The notes beneath the pieces are model-generated. The model did no database searches, was not told the origin of the DNA, and saw only the letters and a program-made list of their open reading frames with translations. The translations under genes and the position numbers were made by a program. Of a stretch of 64,000 nt of DNA, positions 35,488 to 44,198 are shown piece after piece. How positions within the stretch are numbered: position 1 is the stretch's first letter; every line of letters starts with the position of its first letter. The DNA comes from Neopestalotiopsis rosae (Eukaryota > Ascomycota > Sordariomycetes > Amphisphaeriales > Sporocadaceae), in contig JALGAS010000012.1 of the NCBI GenBank assembly GCA_023078685.1, forward strand, positions 1 to 64,000, written 5' to 3'.

Positions 35488-37827
35488 CTAGTGTATCGAG
35501 AACCATTGTGTCTCGAGGCCATCCCGTTGTATGACTTCTAAAGCATCTACGTAGGAGATACCATATACATAACACATACCGACAAAAGTCCAGTGCTTGT
35601 CCACTCTTCGTAGGACGACTGGGCAGTTTATCCCATTCAGGATACAAACTTGATCATCACTCCGGACAGCCGGATAACAATGACCAACGTATCCATTGTC
35701 TGTCCTGAAAAGTTGCATATTGTCTATATTTTCTATGGTGTCCACCATCATTTTCAGGAACGTTGATGCGCGGATTGTCTCCTGAGAGATCTTCGGACGT
35801 CGTACTCGCGGTTTCGGATTACTTCGTACTTGTTCGTCCATATCGACTGACAACATTTCGGATATTCCAGCCAGGGTAGGTTCTTTTGTGGCGCCATATT
35901 GGATGACATTCCAAAATAACAGCCAGTCATCCAATTTTTCATTATCTCTCGGGTCTATTCCTTGTAATAACACATGCGTAAGTCCCTTCTCAAGGATTGG
36001 CTCAAGACTTGTCTCAATGCTGGCCGGGTATTGCATTTGCTGTTTCTCAATAAACTCATCAACCGTTTTCAGGATCTGAGGGAGATTGTCGATTTCATTT
36101 GGCTCCGACCCAGTTGAGAACGTGGAGAGGCTGTTGATTGTGCCACACAAAGACCCATAGATGTTCAACGATTCCCCTTCAAGATATGATGTGTGCTCAG
36201 GCGCGATTCTGTAATCAGTCTGGTCTGAAGGAAGTTGATTTCTTATCATTATGGGATCAAGTGCACTCAGATCTGGCAGCCACGACGGTAGCTGATTGTT
36301 CTTGCCACTTTCCAGGGCAGTGCCAGCATATTTCAAAGCCCGCTCGATGAATGCATTGGGGTCTTTCAGAGTCGAGGGAACCTTCTCCCACTCATTATTG
36401 AACCATTCGAGATATACATCTTTGACCGACAATTCGTAGTCTGGAACCATGCCGAGACCCAGCACAGCGTTAAGTGCATATACTTGGTCTCTGGGGTTTG
36501 TACATTCGCAGGTTGCAGCAATAAAGAACATCGTTTCGGCCGTGTCTCTTGTTTCCGAATTGGCCGGCCGGAGATCGCGAACGTGATCTAAGTTTCTGTG
36601 GAACCAACGAAAAAGATATAGACGCAAATCATGCCAGACAATTTCATCCATCCGGGGAGGATACTGGCCTACTTCCGAAGCATGAAATATAAGCTTGACG
36701 AAAATATCCAAGTCACGCAAAGAAAGACGCGAACATCCGCAGAAAAAGAAATGACAGTGATCTGTGGCTCGCGCCAACGCCATTTCCTGCTGCACCCATA
36801 CTCGGTCCCAGTATGGTGAAAGACCAAGTTTCCGAACAGCGTTCCATATTTCATTTCCTGTGTTGTCCTCAGAATCTCTGATGCAAAGATTTGGCCTTCT
36901 CGAAATCTCTTCTAGAAAGCGTTTCACAGTGGGCTCGTCAGGCTCACGGAAGTCATCCATGAGGTCTGTATATCGACGCGGTAACCGTTTGTCGGGCCCG
37001 ATGTGGATGCTGCTAAGACTGGAGCACACAGAGTTGACATCGGAGAAATCAAGTTCGCTATCAAAATCTTCGAATTCTGAATCTTGGACAGATGAACCCG
37101 TGTCGGTGTCTCTTTGTCCATAAACATCGTCTTCATCCGAGATGAACTCGGTGTCCATACAGCCAGTTATATCGGCTATCAGGTCAAGAGCCACGTCAAT
37201 TTTCTTTTCATCTGGACGTCCTAGCCAAGAGAACACGTGGGTCGCATTTCTGTAGATCTCCCCCATGAAAGCCACCTGATCTGACCTCTCGCGCAGGTCC
37301 TTCTGATTGATACTGATAGCATCGACCCAGAGTGGCAGGGGTCTTCCATCGGGAACCCCACGCAAGAGTTTGTGCTGATGGAAGCACTCTAATGCAGATG
37401 CGAGATTGGCACCGATTGAAGTTGGAATGCCATTGACGAGAATGTCCACGTCGTCATAAGAATCGCCCCATACGTATGATAGGGCGATGTATTTGATTCC
37501 TGGGTAGAATCGCACTGTTCTGAGCTTCACGGAGATGGATTTCGTCGGGTCCGTCGCCTCGTGAAGTGTAAGAAGACGAATCTCTCGCCGATTTGGGTCG
37601 AGCGGTTTGTAAATGGCGCTTGCCGCCCTCTTCGCGGCCTCAGAAGCACGCTTTTCGGACTTCTTCTTGGACTTGCGCGCAGGCATGCTGGAGTTTGAGA
37701 AGGAGAAAAGCACAAGACGACGATGCGGAGGTGCTGAGTTCAGGTCGCACTTTTCAGACCCCAAAGCCCCTCCCTCCAACATAAGATCATCTGACAAATC
37801 TGGCGAGGCTGAGGGGTGCCAGGGCAT
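35488..37827 (-). CDS. HET-domain (heterokaryon incompatibility) protein
   Basis: Intronless frame of up to 779 residues. The HET domain begins at about residue 110 with the diagnostic YIALSYVWGD, followed by LPLWVDAISINQKD and GEIYRNATHVFSWLG near residues 165-210. A NPRDQVYALNAVLGL-type segment follows in the middle. The C-terminal part has the usual closing module (GYVGHCYP, DDQVCILNG, WTFVGMCYVYGI). The first ATG is at 37827; a second at 37686 opens with the basic MPARKSKKKSEKRASE and may be the true start. An acidic insertion lies between the HET core and the middle part (about residues 225-260). HET proteins can trigger cell death when unlike fungal strains fuse; most copies in a genome have no tested role. 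It is flanked by a secreted hydrolase and a small secreted protein. Confidence 0.92.
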   Translation of the reverse strand: MPWHPSASPDLSDDLMLEGGALGSEKCDLNSAPPHRRLVLFSFSNSSMPARKSKKKSEKRASEAAKRAASAIYKPLDPNRREIRLLTLHEATDPTKSISVKLRTVRFYPGIKYIALSYVWGDSYDDVDILVNGIPTSIGANLASALECFHQHKLLRGVPDGRPLPLWVDAISINQKDLRERSDQVAFMGEIYRNATHVFSWLGRPDEKKIDVALDLIADITGCMDTEFISDEDDVYGQRDTDTGSSVQDSEFEDFDSELDFSDVNSVCSSLSSIHIGPDKRLPRRYTDLMDDFREPDEPTVKRFLEEISRRPNLCIRDSEDNTGNEIWNAVRKLGLSPYWDRVWVQQEMALARATDHCHFFFCGCSRLSLRDLDIFVKLIFHASEVGQYPPRMDEIVWHDLRLYLFRWFHRNLDHVRDLRPANSETRDTAETMFFIAATCECTNPRDQVYALNAVLGLGMVPDYELSVKDVYLEWFNNEWEKVPSTLKDPNAFIERALKYAGTALESGKNNQLPSWLPDLSALDPIMIRNQLPSDQTDYRIAPEHTSYLEGESLNIYGSLCGTINSLSTFSTGSEPNEIDNLPQILKTVDEFIEKQQMQYPASIETSLEPILEKGLTHVLLQGIDPRDNEKLDDWLLFWNVIQYGATKEPTLAGISEMLSVDMDEQVRSNPKPRVRRPKISQETIRASTFLKMMVDTIENIDNMQLFRTDNGYVGHCYPAVRSDDQVCILNGINCPVVLRRVDKHWTFVGMCYVYGISYVDALEVIQRDGLETQWFSIH

Positions 37828-38324
37828 TGCTTTGCAATACTCGCTGCGCCAAAGACTCGCTAAATGAAAGTGTAATTATTTTATTGCACAGCCGCAATTT
37901 ACGTCGCATTTAGGATCTGCTCTCAGAAGACGCTTATTGGTCACATACTGGCAGCCTGGAACGTAATCAGCTGAACGATTTATCTAGGCCAAAAGTTGGC
38001 CAGAAGTCTGGAATTGTTTACGTTATCTTGTATTCAACCTCAAGATGTACAGCACTCATATACTTCAGTCTTAAGTTTGCTTTACGGGTGCCTCTTTTGT
38101 TCTAGTAGTTTGCTGACAATGGAAATCATGCATCCTAGGTATGAACGAATCTGACAACTTGCGATATTCCCCTCCGTCGGCATAGCTATGTCATGGTGCA
38201 TCTTAGAGACAACCAGAGCAACGGTGATGAATGCCAAATCCGAGGAGTCTTCAAGCTTCTTGGGCAGCCTCAAAATTCCCATCGAGAGCCCATTCGCTCC
38301 AGATTTAGCTACTGGCTGCCGAGA
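37828..38324. other. intergenic region between HET gene and small secreted protein gene
   Basis: About 500 bp. Holds the HET promoter (the HET gene reads leftward) and the 3' flank of the small secreted protein gene. No further coding pattern was seen. Confidence 0.5.
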
Positions 38325-38688
38325 CTAGCATTTTTCGATGCACGCATTGTACCAAACGGCGCAAGCTGCTTTGGAAGTTCCCACAGTCCAGTAGCATTTC
38401 TTGTAGTAGACTGCGCAAGTGGCCAGACAAACAACGCTGCGGCTCTCCAAGTGATTCGAGTCCCTGCGAGATTGATTGTTAGTCATGAGGTCCTCGAGAA
38501 TATTAGGCGGCCATCGCGCTTCAACAGTCTATAGTCCAGTGGCAGACAAGATTAGAACCTGAACATGGTCTAGTTGGACGTCTGTACAGCGGAGAATATG
38601 GTCAAGTTTCGAAGAGCACTTACGCTGGTGCTGCCGCTGCCGACAGAGCTAGGCTCGTCATGACGAAGCTGATGAGCCCGAACTGCAT
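38325..38688 (-). CDS. small secreted cysteine-rich protein, 67 aa, palindromic cysteine spacing
   Basis: Two exons, 38688-38624 and 38463-38325, are joined over a 160-nt intron (GTAAGT donor, ACTAAC branch site, CGCAG acceptor). The frame is kept and ends in TAG. Residues 1-20 are a signal peptide (MQFGLISFVMTSLALSAAAA), and LESR at 27-30 could be a processing site. The mature part has six cysteines at 34, 38, 45, 56, 63 and 67, spaced C-x3-C-x6-C-x10-C-x6-C-x3-C, which reads the same from either end. It is rich in Tyr, Trp and Lys. That layout suggests two short helices packed against each other and tied by three nested disulfides, as in helical hairpin peptides; this is inference. Roles could include effector, antimicrobial or signalling peptide. 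A TATAAA lies 119 bp upstream. I do not recognise a named family. Confidence 0.82.
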
Positions 38689-38806
38689 GTTGAGGCAAAT
38701 ATGATGCGATTGTATTTGAACGAGGAAGTTTACTGATTTCAGATATGGTCAAACCGACTGCATGGACACAGCACAGCTTAATGAATCGTGCACGTATATG
38801 CCTCTC

Positions 38807-38812
38807 TTTATA
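38807..38812 (-). promoter_or_regulatory. TATA box of the small secreted protein gene
   Basis: TATAAA on the minus strand (TTTATA on the plus strand), 119 bp before the ATG at 38688. Position fits a core promoter. Confidence 0.5.
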
Positions 38813-39889
38813 CCCAGGATCAGAACCGTCAACTACAGGTGTTATAAATCCAGTGTCATCAGGAACTGCGACTGCCGGCGGCAGGTTCGCGGCAGCGTGC
38901 CGCCACGAACCTTTTTGTATGCATGCCACATATTTGGCGCGAGTCGAGGCCAGTCAATAATCACCCACACGGGAGGATAGACACGATCACGGCGTGATCC
39001 TGATTATTCATGTCCGCTTCGACCCACTATTGCTTGAATCAAGTACTATCCTTGGCCAGTATGCGCGGCTCAAGGGTTCAGATAGGAAGACGACTTCCAA
39101 AGCATGTCGTGCGTTCTAGACCGCCGGCATTCATTCTATCGTATGTTTGCATGGTATCCGCGGCGGCAGTGCCACGACTGGATGAAGAGTGTGCGGATGA
39201 ATCTGCCCACGTTGTGATAAGGTTGCTTGATTGGGGGTAGCGTTTGTGAGTTTCGAGTTGAGACAGTTGTCCTTGGATGAGATATAATGCCTGATATCGT
39301 GATAGCCGTAGTTGTTTTCAGTATCTTGGCGGAATAGGTGGAAACATGTGTAAAAGCGATCTGTAATTTACAGAGGTCTAGTCTCGTGTCGGCCGACCCA
39401 AAATCATGCCACAATAGGTATATGCCCGCGAAGTCGATTGTGAACGGTCACCGGAAAGTAGTCTTCTAACAAGAAACCTTGCAACTCTGCAATATACTCA
39501 TACTTGCCTGGTTCCAATCTCAGATTGCAATTTATTCACCGTCCTTCTTTCAACTCCCGAACACGCAATGGTCTCAATGACAGTGAAAGCATTGTTGTAG
39601 TCTGTCGCGTGACATGAAGATGAACCAAGCCTTGTGCTATAAGTAAAGTCATATAGTAAGCTGTTTGCTGTAAGGAAACCACCTAGTAACTTTAGTAGAA
39701 TCGTAACCCGACATCACGCTGAGTCTGGAATACCCCGATTCTGAAATAAAGCTGTACTGTTGGTCCACTACACTTAAATTTAGAGAGACATGGCCGGTAA
39801 GATTTGTACACATGAAGCATTCGACACAAGCATGACGTTACATGTTGTACATTGTTGATACATTCTGCCAATCCAGCTAGTTGTATAAT
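38813..39889. other. intergenic region, nothing recognised
   Basis: About 1.1 kb upstream of the small secreted protein gene and downstream of the uL1m gene, which also reads leftward. It contains a TCACGGCGTGATCC-type imperfect palindrome near 38988-39001. No gene was supported. Confidence 0.5.
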
Positions 39890-40888
39890 CTACATGGTTG
39901 TGCTCAGATGCGAGTCATTAAGGCTTTCGTCAGTTGGCAAGTATCCTCCGTTCAAGGGGAAACCAGGGCCGTTTGTGGATGTAAGGACAACCTCGATCAA
40001 GTCCTTGTTGATATTGGTCTTGTCCACCAGGGCCGTCAGGTCAGACTTGATTTGAGATACAAGGGCGCTGATGTTCTCGGAAAGTTGCTTGGGTGTGAAG
40101 AGAATGTTGCCAATGGGCATACGAATGACTCCAATCTTTTCTCTGTATTGCTCGGCGCCGACCATTTCGTGCATCATGCCCTTGATACTCTTGGTGATGG
40201 TATTGGTCTTTAAGGAAGGCATCAGACCCCTGGGACCCAATATCCTTCCCAGACCGGCCTTGTTGAGGGCTTGTACCGAGTCGACGTGGCAGATCAGTCT
40301 GTTGAATGGCAGGGCATTCGATTGAGTCTTGATCAACTCAAACAGAGAGTCCTCGCCGAACGCAACAGCACCTGATGAGCGGGCATCCGCCATGGCTGAG
40401 CTGCCCTCGGCACAAACGACTGCGATGCGGGTGTCATTCTTGACAGGATACGGGAATCGCACTCGGTTTCTAATGACGGGACCGTTCTTGACACTTCGCA
40501 TCCTCACTGAAACTTCGTATGTGACTGATGTAGGAGGGCGACCGACTTCTGCGGCTCGGAGGTACCTAAGCAGCGGATTAGTATCACCTTGTGGATCTCT
40601 ACTCCCGTCTCCGACCTGACCATACCTCATGGCATCGCAAAGAGAGTACTGCTCCTCCTTGCTCGGCACTGCGTACTTGTACTCCTTGTATTTCGTTTGC
40701 TTCTTCTTCCTCTTGGCCTTTTCCTGCGCCCGAACGCGGATCGCCATTGAGGAGGAAGGTCCACTGGCGCATCGCGCCTGGACAATGGACGGGGCCAGGA
40801 ATTTCGGTATCGATGTGGCTGCCGGTCTAGAAGTGCCGGATATGCTGAGTCTGGCCAGAGAGGCGAGACATTGGTTCGTGGAGGCCAT
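39890..40888 (-). CDS. MRPL1: mitochondrial large-subunit ribosomal protein uL1m
   Basis: Exons are 40888-40626 and 40565-39890, giving 312 residues. The 60-nt intron (GTATGG...ACTAAT...TTAG) is a multiple of three and contains no stop, so the frame stays open across it. The family sequence reads DAMR then YLRAAEVG, which fits removal of the intron. The N-terminus is rich in Ser, Ala and Arg with few acids, as in a mitochondrial targeting peptide, followed by a lysine-rich stretch (EKAKRKKKQTKYKEYKY). The L1 core includes LGRILGPRGLMPSLKTNTIT, the signature loop that binds large-subunit rRNA near the L1 stalk. The gene is divergent from glutamyl-tRNA synthetase. Symbol follows the yeast and human convention for this family. 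Confidence 0.93.
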   Translation of the reverse strand: MASTNQCLASLARLSISGTSRPAATSIPKFLAPSIVQARCASGPSSSMAIRVRAQEKAKRKKKQTKYKEYKYAVPSKEEQYSLCDAMRYGQVGDGSRDPQGDTNPLLRYLRAAEVGRPPTSVTYEVSVRMRSVKNGPVIRNRVRFPYPVKNDTRIAVVCAEGSSAMADARSSGAVAFGEDSLFELIKTQSNALPFNRLICHVDSVQALNKAGLGRILGPRGLMPSLKTNTITKSIKGMMHEMVGAEQYREKIGVIRMPIGNILFTPKQLSENISALVSQIKSDLTALVDKTNINKDLIEVVLTSTNGPGFPLNGGYLPTDESLNDSHLSTTM

Positions 40889-41298
40889 GATGAGCCAATG
40901 TGATGATGCTCGTCTGTCACATCGAGCAGTGAAAGCTGCCTCTCTTCACGCGATATCCCCAATTCGACCGTCTCGACCGTCGCTCTCAAAATTTCTGGAG
41001 CTCGGGCCAATTCCGGTGTCATGGGCACTAGTCTGTACTGGGAGTAGTTCAACTTATCTAATCACCAAACTCATGTCATTGTCTCTCTGGTCTGCCAACT
41101 GACGGCAGCCCGACTCACCCCGCTTCAGCTGCTCTAACAATTTTTGGATACCCCGCCACTGTGAGCTGCGTGTGTCTTGCTTCGGGGCGCCTGGGGCGTC
41201 ATTGAGTCACAAAAATTCACAAGCAGTAAATATTGGGCACTTTTGAGCTTGCACATTGACCCTTTCGACGCTTCATCGATACCCGCAAACACTCCAAA
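40889..41298. promoter_or_regulatory. 410-bp bidirectional promoter (uL1m / glutamyl-tRNA synthetase)
   Basis: The two translation genes start in opposite directions from this short interval, so their promoters must be close or shared. No TATA box is evident, as usual for housekeeping genes. A frame from 40629 to 41102 on the plus strand overlaps the uL1m gene and is not a gene. Confidence 0.6.
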
Positions 41299-43188
41299 AT
41301 GAAGGTCGATGAGCTCATCGCCATCTCTGCCTCCCTAGGAGGGGACTTCAAGTCCATTGAGCCCCACCTCATCCGTCTCGAGAAGCACCTCGTCCTGCGA
41401 ACCTACCTCGCCGGATACAGCCTGAGCGAGCCCGACACCAAGATTTGGCTGGCTATCAAGAGCAACCGTGCTGCCGTTTCCTTTGTCAAGAAGGGTTCCT
41501 ACGCCAACTTGGCCAGATGGTTTGCCTACATTGAGGCCGTCCACCCCGAGATCCAGGGCGAAGTCAGAGCTGCCGACAACGCCCGCAAGGCCAAGGTAGC
41601 CGCTGCTAGCAAGGCTGGTGGAAGCTACAACCTCGCCCTCCAGGACTCCGACAAGGGCGTCGTGTGCAGATTCTTGCCCGAGCCCTCTGGTTACCTGCAC
41701 ATTGGACACGCCAAGGCTGCCCTGCTCAGCGATTACTTTGCCCACCAAGCTTACAACGGCAAGCTGCGTCTGCGTCTCGATGACACAAACCCCAGCAAGG
41801 AGAAGGAGGAGTTCCAAGATGCCATTATTGAGGATCTTGCTCTCATGGGTATCAAGCCCGACTTTGTCAGCTACACATCTGACTACTTTGACCACCTTTA
41901 CGATACCTGCCTTGGCCTGATCAAGAGTGGCAACGCCTACGCCGACGATACCGATGTCGAGACCATGCGCGACGAGCGAGGAAGGGGAATTGCCTCCAAG
42001 CGCAGAGAGCGCACCGTTGAGGAGAACTTGAACATCTTTGAAGAGATGAAGAACGGTACCGAGGAGGGTCGCAAGAACTGTATTCGTGCCAAGATCTCCG
42101 TGGACAACCCCAACAAGGCCATGAGAGATCCCGTCATTTACAGATGCAACGTTCAGGATGCCCACCACCGAACTGGTCGCAAGTGGAACATGTACCCTAC
42201 CTACGATCTTGCCTGCCCTGTCGTTGACAGCTTGGAGGGCGTTACCCACGCTCTGAGATCTACCGAGTACACTGACCGTAACCCCCAGTTCCAGTGGTTC
42301 CTCGACACCCTGAAGCTGCGCCAGGTTCACATGTGGGACTTTGCCCGCATGAACTTTATCCGCACATTCCTGTCCAAGAGAAAGCTGGCCAAGCTGGTGG
42401 ATGCTGGCAGAGTCTGGGGCTGGGACGACCCGCGTATGCCCACCATCCGTGGTGTCCGTAGACGCGGTATGACCATTCCTGCCCTTCGGGACTTTATCCT
42501 GAAGCAGGGTCCCTCGCGAAACGTTGTCGTCATGGACTGGATGGCTTTCTGGGCTGCCAACAAGAAGGAGATTGACCCCATTGCTCCTCGCCACACCGCC
42601 ATCACCATCAAGGATGCCGTCAAGGTCACCATTACTGGTGCCGAGGCGCCTGCTGAGCCTCACACCGAGGACAAGCCCAAGCACCCCAAGAACCCTGCCA
42701 TTGGTACCAAGAAGGTTGCCTTTAGCAAGGAGGTTGTCCTCGACCAGGCCGATGTCAAGCTTTTCAAGAAGGATGAGGAGATTACCCTGATGCAGTGGGG
42801 TAACGCTTTCGTCCGCGATATTGCTGCCGGAGAGACGATCCCATCCATTACCTGCGAGCTGAACATTAAGGGTGATGTTCGTTCGACAGACAAGAAGGTC
42901 ACTTGGCTCTCGACCCAGGGCCAGGAGCTAGTCAAGGCTGAACTCTGGGAGTTTGACTACCTCATCACCAAGGACAAGCTTGAGGAGGAGGATGACCTGG
43001 AGAAGTTCCTGAACCCTACCACAGCCACCATGGAGGAGGCATGGTGTGACGAGGGCGTCAAGACCCTCAAGAAGGACGACATTATCCAGCTCGAGAGACG
43101 TGGCTTCTACAGAGTGGACGAGGGAGTCGACGAGGGCAAGGAGAAGGGCAAGATCATCTTGTTCGCCATTCCCACTGGCAAGAAATAG
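41299..43188 (+). CDS. cytosolic glutamyl-tRNA synthetase
   Basis: Single exon of 629 residues. The N-terminal 110 residues form a GST-like helical region (YLAGYSLSEPDTKIWLAI, SYANLARWFAYIE) of the kind that docks the eukaryotic enzyme to partner proteins. The class I catalytic core has FLPEPSGYLHIGHAKAAL with the HIGH motif at about residues 134-137, LRLDDTNPSKEKEEF, and the KMSKS-equivalent LSKRKLAKLVD near residue 360. The C-terminal beta-barrel anticodon-binding part follows. It charges tRNA-Glu with glutamate in the cytosol. The length is somewhat below the yeast enzyme (about 708) owing mainly to a shorter N-terminus and linker. Codon use is strongly biased to C/G-ending codons, as expected for high expression. 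Confidence 0.96.
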   Translation: MKVDELIAISASLGGDFKSIEPHLIRLEKHLVLRTYLAGYSLSEPDTKIWLAIKSNRAAVSFVKKGSYANLARWFAYIEAVHPEIQGEVRAADNARKAKVAAASKAGGSYNLALQDSDKGVVCRFLPEPSGYLHIGHAKAALLSDYFAHQAYNGKLRLRLDDTNPSKEKEEFQDAIIEDLALMGIKPDFVSYTSDYFDHLYDTCLGLIKSGNAYADDTDVETMRDERGRGIASKRRERTVEENLNIFEEMKNGTEEGRKNCIRAKISVDNPNKAMRDPVIYRCNVQDAHHRTGRKWNMYPTYDLACPVVDSLEGVTHALRSTEYTDRNPQFQWFLDTLKLRQVHMWDFARMNFIRTFLSKRKLAKLVDAGRVWGWDDPRMPTIRGVRRRGMTIPALRDFILKQGPSRNVVVMDWMAFWAANKKEIDPIAPRHTAITIKDAVKVTITGAEAPAEPHTEDKPKHPKNPAIGTKKVAFSKEVVLDQADVKLFKKDEEITLMQWGNAFVRDIAAGETIPSITCELNIKGDVRSTDKKVTWLSTQGQELVKAELWEFDYLITKDKLEEEDDLEKFLNPTTATMEEAWCDEGVKTLKKDDIIQLERRGFYRVDEGVDEGKEKGKIILFAIPTGKK

Positions 43189-44198
43189 ACGTGTTTGGCA
43201 TATGAGAAATGCCACAAAGAGTGAGCACTAGAGTGATCATCACATTTGCATAGGATTGAAATACCATGAAGAAATGAAGAAGAGTAAAAATTCAACACAT
43301 CAAGCGCGTGTTGACCATGTTCTTACAATCGACATACTATCCACCAATGGTGCGGTGTCAAATTTTTGAGTTTGATTGCTTCACTTTCCACCCAGAAATT
43401 CTCATGACTTGATTGAAAGATAATCCTCGAAGGAGTACGATCTGAACCGCATACACTTTTATCAACACTTTGGTAGGCAAGGACTGAAGCGTTCAATTAA
43501 AACATCATGACAACAAAACGCGCAAAATCCCATAAACTCTTCTCTGCCATGAGATGTCCCGCTGAGGTGGACTGAGACTCGACTTAATCGGGTCATGCGG
43601 CAACAAACCACGGTGGCACAACAAGGCACTTATTCCGAAGGATCATACTTTGCATTTGGCAATAGCCTACTATGTTTTATTACTAGCACTTAGTATACTG
43701 CCTTGACGTTGCGCTTCAGGCACTCCGTCATAGAGACGAACTAGGACAGTCTCCCCACATTGACAACGGCTGAGTCGGGATTTAGTGCGTCGTTCGCCTA
43801 ACTTGGCCGCAGATATACTGCCCAAAAGGGAAATCAGATGTACCAAGTACATGATCCATCGCGCCGTTGATGCCTTGGCCTAGCTGCGTGTCAGCTTCAT
43901 GTATAACTTGGCATGATTAGTGCTGAGGCTGGTACAAGGGAGCTGAGTTGAAATTAACAGTGCCCTTCCTGTGCAGCAAGATCATCGTCAGTGGCTGTGA
44001 GTAATAATATCTTTCTCATGATACATATCTTGTTTATTGGTCGGGCGACTCGGTGCACTGCCATGGAGGAATCGCCAAGTAGAATTTCCGAGATGATACA
44101 ACTATATAAGAGGGACATTGAGAAGTTGATCTCGCAGAACAAATGGAATGAAACATTATCACAATATCTTTTGCTTGAACACAATCAAGCTGTTTGCA
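43189..44198. other. intergenic region with a possible small spliced gene and a TATA box
   Basis: About 1 kb between the synthetase and hydrolase paralog 2. TATATAAG at 44103-44110 lies about 90 bp before the hydrolase ATG. On the minus strand, a 60-codon frame (43852-43670) begins with a signal-like MYLVHLISLLGSISAAKLG. A different reading uses an intron-like GTATAT...CTCAG within it and an acceptor-like AGCTAG just upstream. Both readings are speculative, so no gene is called. Confidence 0.35.
44103..44110 (+). promoter_or_regulatory. TATA box of hydrolase paralog 2
   Basis: TATATAAG about 90 bp upstream of the chosen ATG at 44199, similar in position to the TATA box of paralog 1. Confidence 0.5.

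Noticed and set aside
41335..42684. 449-codon open frame opposite the glutamyl-tRNA synthetase
   Set aside because: Shadow frame caused by the strong codon bias of the synthetase gene; rich in Val/Leu/Gly with no domain.
44148..44198. Earlier in-frame ATG for hydrolase paralog 2
   Set aside because: The ATG at 44199 places the hydrophobic signal peptide closer to the N-terminus; the extra 17 residues look like leader sequence.
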